In this document: positions 27,644 through 36,553 of the stretch, piece by piece
Layout of the letters: every line of letters begins with the position of its first letter
Numbering within the stretch: the first letter of the stretch is position 1
Assembly (NCBI RefSeq): GCF_028826105.1
Contig: NZ_JAQGPL010000001.1
Location: 4,552,501-4,616,500, forward strand
Reading direction: 5' to 3'
DNA from: Paenibacillus humicola
Lineage (GTDB): Bacteria; Bacillota; Bacilli; Paenibacillales; Paenibacillaceae
Length of the DNA stretch: 64,000 bases
Translations under genes and position numbers: made by a program
Notes under the pieces: model-generated
What the model was told of the DNA's origin: nothing
The model's input: only the letters and a program-made list of their open reading frames with translations
Database searches by the model: none

Positions 27644-29071
27644 CTAATCGATAGGTCCGAGATAAACTTCAAAGCTGCTCAGAGTCGGATACCATCTGGA
27701 TTCCATGATCGTAATTCGAATAGATCTGGCCGTGATCTCGTCGAATCTTAAAATGCGTTTATGACCGATAATTGTACCTCGAGAAATTTCTCTCCACGCC
27801 CCGGAATCCTTCCGGCACTCGATTTTAAACCTCTCGATCCGCTGTCCCGATTGGATATGTTCTTTCAGCACAAGATGATTAAACCTCTTCTCATCCCCCA
27901 GGTCGATCTCAATGGAGGCCTGTTCCGTTCCCGGCCTTGGACACCAAAAAGTATCGGGATTTCCGTCAAGCAGGTTTGCTGCGGTGTGGTCGTCATCCAT
28001 GCTTTCGGATGCAGCAGCAGATGAACCAAGCGCAAGGTTGTCTTGAAAAGTACTTCTTAGTATCCAGCCCAGTTCCCTCAGTCTTTTTTCGTCGGCTTCG
28101 TGGATCCTCCCTCGTTTATCCGGCGGGATATTCAAGAGGAAGGTTGCATTCCCGCCGACGGATTTGTAGTAAATATCCAGAAGCTCCTCAACCGACCTTA
28201 CTTTATCGTCTTCGTTTGCGTGATAAAACCATCCCGGTCTGATCGAGGTGTTGACTTCCGCCGGATACCACACGAGATTTCCCGCGCTGCATATGACTTC
28301 CCGGCTGCCCAAATCCTCGTCCTCCGTTCGAATCCGGTGCCGGAACTCCGCATCATCCGCATGCTGCGATTTTTCTTGTATCTTTTCACAATCCAGCAGC
28401 GTTTCGGATACAACACTCCATTCGGATTCCCGGCAGTGTCCCGCTTCATTCCCGATCCAGCGGACATCGGGGCCGCAAACCGAAATGACCGCGCCCGGCT
28501 GCAGTTTCCGAATCACTTGATAATAGCCGTCCCAGTCATAAACTTGTCTTTTTCCATTCGGCCCCTCGCCGCATGCTCCATCAAACCAAACAGAGAAAAT
28601 ATCCCCATAGTTCGTCAAGAGCTCTCGAAGTTGGTTTTTGAAATACGTATTGTACTCGTCAGTTCCATAGCGATTGTCGTGACGATCCCAAGGAGACAAA
28701 TAAATTCCCAGCTGTAGACCGTGCCGCCGGCAGGCGTCAGATAATTCTTTTACAACATCGCCATTCCCTTGCTTCCAGGGGCTCTTCTTCACGGAGTGCT
28801 CGGTATATTTGCTCGGCCATAGACAAAATCCATCATGATGCTTGCAAGTCAGGATGAGACCCCGCATTCCGGCCGCTTTACAAACTTGCACCCACTGTTC
28901 CGTATCCAGATCCTGCGGGTCAAAAATGGACGGATCTTCGTTCCCCAATCCCCATTCTTTATCGGTAAAGGTGTTCACGGTAAAATGAATAAACGCATAG
29001 AACTCCATTTCCTGCCATTTTAATTGGCGTTGAGACGGTTTTACCAAAGCGGCTTTTTGAATATCAGACAT
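27644..29071 (-). CDS. GH29 alpha-L-fucosidase with C-terminal F5/8 type C-like module, 475 aa
   Basis: GH29-B-like fucosidase: FIHFTVNTFTDKEWG (28-42), GLILTCKHHDGFCLWPSKYT (71-90) and nucleophile Asp164 in WFDGACGEG. Residues about 345-475 form a discoidin/CBM32-like module (AANLLDGNPDTFWCP; IEIDLGDEKRFNHLVL). GH29-B enzymes prefer alpha-1,3/1,4 linked fucose next to branched galactose (family knowledge), which would fit co-operonic GH42. No signal peptide. It is the first gene of the operon running to 21753; a perfect cre site and a 10-base inverted repeat lie upstream. Confidence 0.93.
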   Translation of the reverse strand: MSDIQKAALVKPSQRQLKWQEMEFYAFIHFTVNTFTDKEWGLGNEDPSIFDPQDLDTEQWVQVCKAAGMRGLILTCKHHDGFCLWPSKYTEHSVKKSPWKQGNGDVVKELSDACRRHGLQLGIYLSPWDRHDNRYGTDEYNTYFKNQLRELLTNYGDIFSVWFDGACGEGPNGKRQVYDWDGYYQVIRKLQPGAVISVCGPDVRWIGNEAGHCRESEWSVVSETLLDCEKIQEKSQHADDAEFRHRIRTEDEDLGSREVICSAGNLVWYPAEVNTSIRPGWFYHANEDDKVRSVEELLDIYYKSVGGNATFLLNIPPDKRGRIHEADEKRLRELGWILRSTFQDNLALGSSAAASESMDDDHTAANLLDGNPDTFWCPRPGTEQASIEIDLGDEKRFNHLVLKEHIQSGQRIERFKIECRKDSGAWREISRGTIIGHKRILRFDEITARSIRITIMESRWYPTLSSFEVYLGPID

Positions 29072-29114
29072 TTGGCTATCTTATCCCCTAACTGTTTCCA
29101 TATTCAACTTCACC

Positions 29115-29155
29115 CGATTGGATGTAGTTTTTTGAAATCCTCACGCATCCAATCG
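29115..29155. promoter_or_regulatory. 10-base inverted repeat upstream of the fucosidase operon
   Basis: CGATTGGATG at 29115-29124 and CATCCAATCG at 29146-29155, perfectly complementary, 21 bases apart, just inside the cre site. Either an operator (for the divergent AraC protein) or a 5'-leader hairpin. Confidence 0.5.
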
Positions 29156-29164
29156 AACATTGCA

Positions 29165-29178
29165 TGTAAACGCTAACA
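29165..29178 (-). promoter_or_regulatory. CcpA catabolite-repression (cre) site, perfect match
   Basis: TGTAAACGCTAACA fits the 14-base consensus TGWAARCGYTWNCW at every position. It is 94 bases upstream of the fucosidase ATG, between it and the divergent AraC gene, and predicts glucose repression of the whole operon. Confidence 0.8.
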
Positions 29179-29260
29179 TTCATTGATCTTTTCCTCGAAT
29201 TCCGTTCAAGTGTATCTGCCCTCCTTGATACAGCCAGCAATTCACGTATAATTATATAGG

Positions 29261-29290
29261 TTGTCAGAGTCTTATAAAATATTATATAAT
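29261..29290 (+). promoter_or_regulatory. Sigma-A promoter of the AraC gene at 29327
   Basis: TTGTCA (29261-29266), 18 bases, TATAAT (29285-29290); A/T-rich between and around. 36 bases upstream of the ATG. Confidence 0.55.
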
Positions 29291-29326
29291 TCGTATGGCA
29301 TATAAAAAAATGAAAGTTGTGATCCT

Positions 29327-30175
29327 ATGCAGCATTACATGAAACAGATGCTGGTCACAGCCCTTGACCGTACATTGCCTATATTCATCGAAATGATGGG
29401 CTGGAATGAATGGCAGGAAGAATTTATACGACCGCAAGGTTACCACTGTTATCATTGGCTGCAGACAACCGGCGGGGAAGGATTGTTTGAATGTTCCGGT
29501 AATACCGTGACCCTATCGCCAAATCAAGGGATTTTGTTACAGCCCAACGTTCCGCACCGTTATAAAACCCTTTCTCATCCTTGGTCGACGTGGTATGTCA
29601 CGTTTAGTGGAAATTCTGCGCCATTCATCGTTTCCGCTCTCGGATTGACGACATCCTCCGTCATTCGTTGGGAACCAAATTCACGATTATCTACGCTGCA
29701 TAAAAGAAGCCGAAAATTGGCAGACCGGAATTTCGATTTCAACGGAATGGAAGGTTCTGCGTTTGTCTATCGTTTTCTAATCGATCTGAAACAATATGGA
29801 CAGGTTGATAATCAACGTTCCTTTTCCCAACATACAGCCAGATTAACGCCTCTTTTTCGATTTCTTGATGAGAATTATTCAAACCCGGTTTTTGGATTGA
29901 GCCACATGACGGATTTCGCCGGCGTCAGTTCCCAACATTTGAACAACCTGTTCAGAAAAACAACAGGGATGAGTCCATACCAATACCTCATCCATTTGCG
30001 AGTTCAGAAAGCCAAAGGGTTTCTGGTTAACGAAGAAAGCCTCACTGTGAAGGCGATCGCCTCCATGGTGGGTTTTTTGGATACCAGTCATTTTGTATCT
30101 ACTTTCAGGAAAATCGAATCGTTGACTCCTGAGAGATATCGGAATCTAAATATTCGTATCAATAACTCAAATTGA
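29327..30175 (+). CDS. AraC-family transcriptional regulator, 282 aa
   Basis: Cupin-type sensor region (YHWLQTTGGEGLFECSGNTV; LLQPNVPHRYKTL) and C-terminal double HTH (GLSHMTDFAGVSSQHLNNLF; LTVKAIASMVGFLDTSHFVS). Divergent from the fucosidase-led transport operon, which it very probably activates. The start ATG at 29327 has only a weak ribosome site; ATG at 29339 is an alternative. A promoter is visible at 29261. Confidence 0.9.
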   Translation: MQHYMKQMLVTALDRTLPIFIEMMGWNEWQEEFIRPQGYHCYHWLQTTGGEGLFECSGNTVTLSPNQGILLQPNVPHRYKTLSHPWSTWYVTFSGNSAPFIVSALGLTTSSVIRWEPNSRLSTLHKRSRKLADRNFDFNGMEGSAFVYRFLIDLKQYGQVDNQRSFSQHTARLTPLFRFLDENYSNPVFGLSHMTDFAGVSSQHLNNLFRKTTGMSPYQYLIHLRVQKAKGFLVNEESLTVKAIASMVGFLDTSHFVSTFRKIESLTPERYRNLNIRINNSN

Positions 30176-30185
30176 GCCAATAGAA

Positions 30186-30235
30186 GCCAAGCTCGTTAAG
30201 GGGTCTGTCAAGAAATTTGTAAACACATTTATAAG
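30186..30235. mobile_element. IS end-like sequence
   Basis: GGGGTCTGTCAAGAAATTTG then TAAACAC resembles the terminal repeats of IS256-type elements. It directly precedes the repeated palindrome at 30235 and a transposase remnant, so it is probably the scar of an excised or deleted IS. Confidence 0.35.
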
Positions 30236-30259
30236 GCATTCCCCCGGAGGGGGAATGCC
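30235..30259. repeat. Perfect palindrome
   Basis: GGCATTCCCCC, 3-base loop, GGGGGAATGCC: 11-base perfect stem, at the start of the tract shared with 21206-21293 (where the palindrome is degenerate). Confidence 0.7.
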
Positions 30260-30322
30260 CGTTTAGCGTAAGTGCCGACCGACTCGATCGGGGAAGAAGA
30301 CCGAGAGCTGGAGCAGCATTTG
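30236..30322. repeat. Repeated ~88-base tract (partner 21206-21293)
   Basis: Contains GCCCGTTTAGCGTAAGTGCC and CTGGAGCAGCATTTGAAG as in the partner; a mobile-element end is likely. Confidence 0.6.
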
Positions 30323-30374
30323 AAGATGACGGACCGTCCGAATGTCATAGCTTCCTTTACAGATGACATTTTGA

Positions 30375-30610
30375 TCGGGACCCACAGCATGGGCAGCATT
30401 GCTGCGCAGCGAAAAAGAATATGCGCTTCGGTCAGGCGAATGATCGAGCCGGAAAGCGTGTTTGGTCGGATCAAGAATAACCGAGGATTTTTCCGTTTTC
30501 TGCTTCGAGGCTTTCCAAAAGTAAGCCTTGAGGTCGGGTGGCTTACCCTTGCCCACAATTTGCTGAAGAAGTCGGCAAACCCAAAAAACAAAGTAGCTGA
30601 ACGGGTCTAA
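30375..30610 (+). pseudogene. IS1182-type transposase C-terminal remnant
   Basis: Reads SEKEYALRSGE in one frame and RMIEPESVFGRIKNNRGFFR then FLLRGFPKVSLEVGWLTLAH NLLKK in another. The E-PESVFG-IK-NRGF-RFLLRG block with the last catalytic Glu is characteristic of the DDE C-terminus of IS1182 (IS4/5-like) transposases. Everything upstream is missing. Confidence 0.65.
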
Positions 30611-30632
30611 CGACCCCGATCAGCTACTTTGC
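30588..30632 (+). terminator. Long hairpin at the IS remnant end
   Basis: CAAAGTAGCTGA and TCAGCTACTTTG form a 12-base stem extended by ACGGG/CCCGA. Terminator or element terminus. From here to 30918 no gene is visible. Confidence 0.5.
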
Positions 30633-30918
30633 ACGTTTATGCCTCATTTTCATGAAAATAGGCACCCCCCTTTTGGGACAACCTCATAAAAATGAAAAAT
30701 CAGCACTACATGCGACTTCTAATGTTACCATGTTCTTGTCACCCGACAGCAGGCATGCCTCCTGGCTGTCAAATCTTACGCGTACCAGCAGGCTTTGGAG
30801 AAGAAGCCGCTTTTCAACATTCTCCGCCAACTCCGACTGTCGGCCTAAAATCGATTTGACCGTCTACACTACCCGTCTCCGTCTGGGATTACATCAGGTC
30901 CATTTTGCAAGAGTCCAA

Positions 30919-32526
30919 TTATTTACTATTCTGATCCTTGTAATTCTTTATATATTCGTCTTGAACGGCTTTGCCGCCCTGATCCATGTACTGTTGAACC
31001 AATGATTTGTACAGGCCATCGACATCGGCTGGTTTAGCAACAATGAGTTTTGCGAGCATTTGTGCTGAAAGATTTGTAAGCGCTGCGTTGTATTTTGCAT
31101 CGGCTGTATTCGGTAATGCATAGTAATACGAAGTATAATAGTCCGTCAAACCGACCTTTAAAGCATTCTCGACATCCGTTTCATAACCGGGATATCCAGC
31201 GGAAACGGCTGCCGTATTTTTCTTCGGATCACCAAGCTCGATACCGTTCGATAGGATATCATAGTCGAGGTTATTTGCAACCGTCATCATTTTTTCGCCG
31301 GAATTTGTTGTTCCCGTCTGTTTTGGAACACCGTTAACCATGTTGTAGTCTACGCCTTCTTGACCGTTCTGGAGGAAGAGGGTTACCTTGGGATCAGCCA
31401 TCCAGTTGAGATACTGTATGGCAAGGTCAACATTTTTACTTGATTTCGGTATGATGATATACATGCCATTTGGGCTGTACCCGTACTTCGGATGCTTGCC
31501 TGCATCATTTTGCCATGGATCGATAGGAATAAGCTGAGCACTGGGAACGTTCTTTTTAAGGTTGGTATAGTCGCCGGGAGCCGTCCTGTACGGACCATCC
31601 CAGTTCGTTTGGAATGCTCCAACCTTTCCATTGGAAATATCGGCGTCCAACAGTTTTCCATCCTTGTCCGTTGCGAAATTCGGGCTGATCAAGCCTGCAT
31701 TATACATCTTGTTCATATATTGAACCGCTTTATCAAACCCAGGCATACTCCAGTTTGCCGACCAGCTGGCTTGCGGCATAAGTGTAGCAAACTGTTCTTC
31801 CGTAAGATTAGATGGTCTAAAGGCTTCCGGTATATAGTTCAACCCGGGATATGCAGGTTGCAGGGAATAACCATAAGGAATGACTCCGCTTACATTTCCA
31901 GGGTTCTTCTCTTTGAAGGCAACCATGGTGTCATAGAACTGTTCCGGTGTAGTCGGCACAGGAAGACCCAGTTTATCAAGCCAGTCTTTACGGATAAACG
32001 TATTTTCACCAGCGAGAACCGTCCTCTTGCCCGGTACGGCATACTGCTTGCCACTAAATTTCCCATACTTTAAGACATCGTCGCCCAGATACTTGGTTAG
32101 CGTGGATCCATATTGCTGGAGCGCCGAGTCTAGATCCGCCAAACCACCCTGCTGGACATAATTATAGACAACACCCTGGTTGTACGTGTAGGAAATGTCA
32201 GGTGCCTGGCCGGCTGCCATCAATACGTTCAGCTTGTCCACTTCCTGGGATCTTGGAACTGTAACGTAGTTCACGGTGACATTAAACTGCTTGCCGAAAT
32301 TATCGTTGACATACTTGGTCCAGTAGTTATTATTCAAATCCGGCTGCCCAGGTTTGCCTCTGTCGAATACTTCGACCGTTAATGTTCGATGTTTTGTATT
32401 GCCTGATCCCGATGTACCTTCATTTTGGGCGCCGTTTGAACTCTTACCCTGACAGGCGGCCAATGTGGAGGCAATGGTTAACGCTGCCAAAGAAACAGAA
32501 ATCAATCTTTGTGCCTTTGCCTTCAA
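30919..32526 (-). CDS. ABC transporter extracellular solute-binding lipoprotein (LipO-like), 535 aa
   Basis: Signal peptide with lipobox STLAAC, then TLTVEVFDRGKPGQPDLNNN and VLMAAGQAPDISYTYN, and C-terminal DEYIKNYKDQNSK. A paralogue of 17706-19325. TTG at 32526 is chosen as start with AAGGGGA about 8 bases upstream; GTG 32535 is in frame but overlaps that site. Third gene of the complete operon LplB-LplC-SBP (34455 to 30919). The hairpin at 32573-32605 separates it from the permease. Confidence 0.92.
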   Translation of the reverse strand: MKAKAQRLISVSLAALTIASTLAACQGKSSNGAQNEGTSGSGNTKHRTLTVEVFDRGKPGQPDLNNNYWTKYVNDNFGKQFNVTVNYVTVPRSQEVDKLNVLMAAGQAPDISYTYNQGVVYNYVQQGGLADLDSALQQYGSTLTKYLGDDVLKYGKFSGKQYAVPGKRTVLAGENTFIRKDWLDKLGLPVPTTPEQFYDTMVAFKEKNPGNVSGVIPYGYSLQPAYPGLNYIPEAFRPSNLTEEQFATLMPQASWSANWSMPGFDKAVQYMNKMYNAGLISPNFATDKDGKLLDADISNGKVGAFQTNWDGPYRTAPGDYTNLKKNVPSAQLIPIDPWQNDAGKHPKYGYSPNGMYIIIPKSSKNVDLAIQYLNWMADPKVTLFLQNGQEGVDYNMVNGVPKQTGTTNSGEKMMTVANNLDYDILSNGIELGDPKKNTAAVSAGYPGYETDVENALKVGLTDYYTSYYYALPNTADAKYNAALTNLSAQMLAKLIVAKPADVDGLYKSLVQQYMDQGGKAVQDEYIKNYKDQNSK

Positions 32527-32572
32527 AGAAATCACTCCCCTTGTTGATATTTAGCAAATTGATTTATATAAA

Positions 32573-32605
32573 TCCGTGAAAAAGATTTCATCATCTCTTT
32601 CACGT
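32573..32605 (-). other. Intercistronic hairpin between LplC and SBP genes
   Basis: CGTGAAAAAGAT and ATCTCTTTCACG pair over 12 positions with one mismatch, 6-base loop, in the 77-base gap. Likely an mRNA stabiliser giving separate levels of binding protein. Confidence 0.5.
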
Positions 32606-32612
32606 ACCTATA

Positions 32613-33473
32613 TCAGCCTTTCACGGCGCCAATCATAATGCCGGATACAAAGTATTTCTGGAGCCACGGATACACGAGAAGAATCGGAACCGTGCCAAAC
32701 ATAATACTTGCCGACTTTAATGCCTCTGAAGGAAGATTTACGTTGACATTCTCGCCGGACATTTGCTGCGAAATATTGATCACGTTATACAGCTTAAGCT
32801 GTATCGTATACAAATGCTCGTCTGTAATGTAGAAAAGAGCATCCTGAAAATAATTCCATCTGTATACGGCATAGAGCAGGCTGATTGTGGCAAGTGCCGG
32901 CTTGGAAAGCGGAAGCACAACCTTAAGCAAAATCTGCAGATCGTTGCATCCGTCCAGGCGCGCAGCTTCCTCCAGACTATCAGGAATGCTTTGGAAGAAC
33001 GATTTCAGTATGATCATATAATAGACGCTCATCATACCCGGAAGAATCAGTGCCCATGGCGTGTTCAATAGGCTTAGATTCTTTACGTTCAAATAATCCG
33101 GAATCAATCCGCCGCTAAAATACATGGTAAACAGCATCACCAACAATAAAGCATTCCTGCCCTTGAGTCTTTTTTTAGTCAGCGGGTACGCGGCCAGTAT
33201 GGTGACGGTCAATGCAAGGAGCACGAATACAATCGTCAAGATGACCGTATAGGCTAATGAGTACAACATACCTCCATCCCCGAATACAACTTTATAGGCT
33301 TCTAAATTAAAGTCGATCGGATAAATGGTAACGGCCTGAGATATAATCGCCTTATTAGAGCTAAGGGATTCCGAAAGAATATAAAGAAATGGAACCAGGC
33401 AGATAAAAACCGCAATTAAAATAACAAATGCTGCCGTAAAGTCAACCAGTCTATTTTTTAACGTATGTGACAT
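32613..33473 (-). CDS. ABC sugar permease, LplC-like, 286 aa
   Basis: Six TM helices with EAA loop SLEEAARLDGCNDLQILLKV at about 155-174 and the family-typical end GIMIGAVKG. ATG at 33473 with GGAGGT upstream, 13 bases after the LplB stop. The last codons of a homologous gene survive at 19404 in the deleted duplicate. Confidence 0.93.
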   Translation of the reverse strand: MSHTLKNRLVDFTAAFVILIAVFICLVPFLYILSESLSSNKAIISQAVTIYPIDFNLEAYKVVFGDGGMLYSLAYTVILTIVFVLLALTVTILAAYPLTKKRLKGRNALLLVMLFTMYFSGGLIPDYLNVKNLSLLNTPWALILPGMMSVYYMIILKSFFQSIPDSLEEAARLDGCNDLQILLKVVLPLSKPALATISLLYAVYRWNYFQDALFYITDEHLYTIQLKLYNVINISQQMSGENVNVNLPSEALKSASIMFGTVPILLVYPWLQKYFVSGIMIGAVKG

Positions 33474-33486
33474 GGTCAGTACCTCC

Positions 33487-34455
33487 TCACCAAATTCCGT
33501 TTTCGCCTAATTTACGGGTAATAAAATTAGAGCTTAACAGGAATATTAAGCAAATAACGGACTGGAACAGGCCGACAGCTGCACCGACTGAAAAGTTCGC
33601 CGATTGAATACCTACACGATAAACATAGGTACTGATAACGTCGCCAAAATCCATAACCAGGTTGTTTTGAAGGTTGAATGGACGGTCGAAGTTAATCGCC
33701 ATCAGATTGCCGATCTGCAGAATCAGAAGGATCACAATGGTTGGTCTGATCCCTGGCAGCGTAATATGCCATATCTTCCTAAATCGACCGGCTCCATCTG
33801 AATCTGCAGCTTCATACAGCTGCCTGTCAATTCCCGTCATGGCAGCAAGGTACAAAATGGTACCCCAGCCTGCGTTCTGCCATACTCCAACCAAAGAATA
33901 AGTTGCAACCCATGCATATTTGTTCGTGAGAAAAGGAACCGATTCACTGCCCAAATGGCTAAGCAAGGAGTTAAACATTCCCGTAGGAGAAAGCAACTGT
34001 GTAACAATGCCGCCAATAATAACCCAGGAAAGGAAATGCGGCAGATACAGGATAGTCTGGCTTATTTTTTTAAACTTATTCCATACCAGTTCATTAATTA
34101 AAATCGCCAAAATGATTGGCGCTGGAAATCCCACAATCAAATCCAAACCGTTAAGCACCAGCGTGTTTCGAACAACTTGATAAAATTGGGGTGATGAAAA
34201 AATTTGCTTGAACGTTGCAAAATCATTCCACGGACTCAAGCTGACGCCCTGAAAAATGTTGTAATCCTTAAAAGCAATTTGTATGCCGTACATGGGTACA
34301 TATTTAAATACCACGATATATAAAACCGGAATAAGCAGCATCAGGTAAAGCACGAAATCCATTCTTATATAGTAAAACAATCCTTTCTTTTTTTGCACCG
34401 GCTCTTGGACGACATCTTTTTTTTCCAAAGCAACACTATTCTTCGCTGCTTGCAT
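33487..34455 (-). CDS. ABC sugar permease, LplB-like, 322 aa
   Basis: N-terminal cytoplasmic stretch, then six TM helices; VPMYGIQIAFKDYNIFQG and the EAA loop QLYEAADSDGAGRFRKIWHI mark the LplB branch of CUT1 permeases. GGAGG 9 bases before ATG 34455. First gene of the operon; the ATPase must be encoded elsewhere. Confidence 0.93.
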   Translation of the reverse strand: MQAAKNSVALEKKDVVQEPVQKKKGLFYYIRMDFVLYLMLLIPVLYIVVFKYVPMYGIQIAFKDYNIFQGVSLSPWNDFATFKQIFSSPQFYQVVRNTLVLNGLDLIVGFPAPIILAILINELVWNKFKKISQTILYLPHFLSWVIIGGIVTQLLSPTGMFNSLLSHLGSESVPFLTNKYAWVATYSLVGVWQNAGWGTILYLAAMTGIDRQLYEAADSDGAGRFRKIWHITLPGIRPTIVILLILQIGNLMAINFDRPFNLQNNLVMDFGDVISTYVYRVGIQSANFSVGAAVGLFQSVICLIFLLSSNFITRKLGENGIW

Positions 34456-34527
34456 AAACTACAACCTCCATTCTACTAACTCCTTCGAGCAAACCGCGGA
34501 CGGTCTCGGTCTCCCGTTACGGAAATA

Positions 34528-34930
34528 TTATTGGCTCACGTTTTGCCCTACGCCTTCAATCAGTTTGGCATCGCGCTGCGCCAGCAGGCAAAACTCGGCC
34601 GCTTTAAAGGCGTGCTCCTGCGTCATCGCAATCTCCGTACGGTTTAAACAGTCCAGAATCAGTTCTCCGAAAAACGGATATCCGATCTTCCCCGTTACGT
34701 CGAAATGATACTCCCCCTCATGATTAACGAGGTATACGTGTCCGCCGCCCTTTTCTCTCGCTATATCCACGTATTTGCGCAATTCGATATAACCATCGGT
34801 GCCCAAAATAATCGTACGGCCGTCTCCCCACGTGCTGTTGTCCGCCTGCTTCGATAAGTCCGCTGCACATTCCGAAAATGTGTCCGTGATCGAGTCCGAT
34901 CACCGCAAACGGAAATGCTCCCTTTGCTTG
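34528..34930 (-). pseudogene. Gfo/Idh/MocA-type oxidoreductase with internal deletion
   Basis: The minus strand from about 34930 begins FAVIGLDHGHIFGMCSGLIE AGG, the nucleotide-fold start of a Gfo/Idh/MocA dehydrogenase, and after GG jumps (near 34850) to DNSTWGDGRTIILGTDGYIE then the C-terminal half RKYVDIAREKGGGHVYLVN to the stop at 34528. Some 200 central residues are gone, and the initial Met is lost to the ISL3 remnant. The original NAD(P)-dependent sugar dehydrogenase would have been the fourth member of this sugar operon. Confidence 0.7.
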
Positions 34931-35040
34931 TCGTCTATAGGCTGGGCTTTTATGTGAAGCCCATCGACATCGATGGACAGAATTTGGTGATTCTTTAGCT
35001 CTGGCAAGTTGAGCATTTCATTGATATACTGAGTCTGCAT
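34905..35040 (-). pseudogene. ISL3-type transposase N-terminal remnant
   Basis: ATG at 35040 reads MQTQYINEMLNLPELKNHQI then LSIDVDGLHIKAQPIDDKQR before running into the Gfo/Idh remnant. A start of this kind (short helix, LSID--GLHI-A-P) resembles ISL3 transposases, whose zinc-finger CPxC should follow but is deleted. The same start is found at 19514 in the duplicate. Confidence 0.5.
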
Positions 35041-35253
35041 CTGTCTATTCCTTTTGTTGTTTGGTAGGACTTACAACAATACAGGATTAGCAGATGTTTT
35101 TCCATTTTCAACCTCGGGTTATTTCGTCAAGCACTGATTTTTTTGAGCCACTTATTATCATCATCATTTCACTCCTTGGAAACATTGTGGGTCGATTTCT
35201 TGTCGGTATTGTTTACTTACTGTAAACTTTGTTATAGAAAGGATGTGAATCCG

Positions 35254-36147
35254 GTGCCTTCTAATTTCATAACGACATACCCCTACCACGAATTTTTTCT
35301 TCATTATGCATATCGACGCAAAAGCACAGGGACAGACTGGTACAAAGGAACATTCCATGCGCATCAAGGATTGGAAATCATGATCATTCATGAAGGAAAA
35401 GGCAGATTCATCGTCGATCAAAAAAGCTACGAAGTGATACCAGGTATGCTTTGCGTATTTCAACCTTATCAATTGCATCATATTCAATTGGAGATGACGG
35501 AAGAGACCCCTTTCGTCCGCTCGATCATTCAATTTGAACCGTTGCTGTATGATGCTTACTTCGAGAAATGGCCAAGTTTGTTTGCATTCTATAAGGGACT
35601 TCTGACCAGCAAGCTCCAGTCTCCGTGCCTATATAACCTTGATGAAGCGGATCAATTCCATTCCGTGTTCCAAATCTGGGAAAATCGGAAACAGACGAAT
35701 GTAGAAGAGTTTTCGTTGTTTCTCGTCGCTTTTTTTTATCAACTTAAGTCGGTGTGGGAACGCTATCAACGTCAGGTCGAAATAAGTGCCATCCGTACGC
35801 CCAGTCAAGTCGAACGCATTCTCGCATGGCTGGAAGCTCGATACACTGAACCGCTGAGTTTAAATAAAATGGCAATCGAATTACATCTCTCCCCCTACCA
35901 CATCTCGCATCGGTTTAAGGAATGGGTCGGAATGACCTTATCAGATTATTTGAATGAGCGGCGTTTGCAGGAATCAGTAAAACTCTTGACCACGACCAAT
36001 CACACGGTCGCTCAGATCGGCGAATCGATTGGACTTGAAAACTGTTCATATTTCTGCAAAATCTTTAAGAAGAAATTTGGCCTTTCGCCCCATCAATACC
36101 GCAAAAAATGGTTATATTTAGTTGAATCCACCGAGTCGAATCAATGA
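35254..36147 (+). CDS. AraC-family transcriptional regulator, about 297 aa (intact copy)
   Basis: Cupin-like sensor (YKGTFHAHQGLEIMIIHEGK; MLCVFQPYQLHHIQLE) and two HTHs (LSLNKMAIELHLSPYHISHR; HTVAQIGESIGLENCSYFCK). GTG at 35254 with AAAGGA 10 bases upstream is the likely start; GTG at 35245 is also in frame and an upstream ATG at 35143 has no ribosome site. Intact counterpart of the pseudogene at 19695. It lies divergent from the LplB-LplC-SBP operon across transposase and Gfo/Idh debris and is its probable activator. Confidence 0.9.
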   Translation: MPSNFITTYPYHEFFLHYAYRRKSTGTDWYKGTFHAHQGLEIMIIHEGKGRFIVDQKSYEVIPGMLCVFQPYQLHHIQLEMTEETPFVRSIIQFEPLLYDAYFEKWPSLFAFYKGLLTSKLQSPCLYNLDEADQFHSVFQIWENRKQTNVEEFSLFLVAFFYQLKSVWERYQRQVEISAIRTPSQVERILAWLEARYTEPLSLNKMAIELHLSPYHISHRFKEWVGMTLSDYLNERRLQESVKLLTTTNHTVAQIGESIGLENCSYFCKIFKKKFGLSPHQYRKKWLYLVESTESNQ

Positions 36148-36507
36148 CGATCTATAATACTAATTTAACTGTTATAATTTATCGAAACGCCACCAATCGC
36201 ATGCGCTTACAAATGATCCCTTTCGGTTCTATTTCTGTCCAATTATCTTGGCAAGCAACGAAGTGCACATGACCTTATCTCCTCTTTTCGCCAGGTTTTA
36301 AGCCAAAGATTTGCTGCTCCAATCGTATCACAGGCAACCTGGACAGAAGTGACAGGGCATTGCGCCAGAATATAACTATATTGCGGTTAAGCAGTTCCTT
36401 TTATACTTCCAATTCCGAACACCCTGAGGATGCAAATCTTGTAACAGACGCTCCTATTTCGGCGCTTTCGGTCGCACATCATTTGCTTAGAGTTGCATTA
36501 GTCCAGC

Positions 36508-36553
36508 GAAAAAAAAAGTAATCGAGCCAAAAATTCCCCTGGTCCGATTACTT
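36508..36553 (-). terminator. Terminator
   Basis: AAGTAATCG / CGATTACTT 9-base stem with a 20-base loop; on the minus strand followed by nine Ts. It would end the minus-strand remnant whose last codons (MKAMITRFTDMDNK) stop at about 36551. From 36556 to 36815 no gene is convincing; one minus frame encodes a single TM-like stretch (IAASLIGIALSAIAMIIM) with no usable start. Confidence 0.65.
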
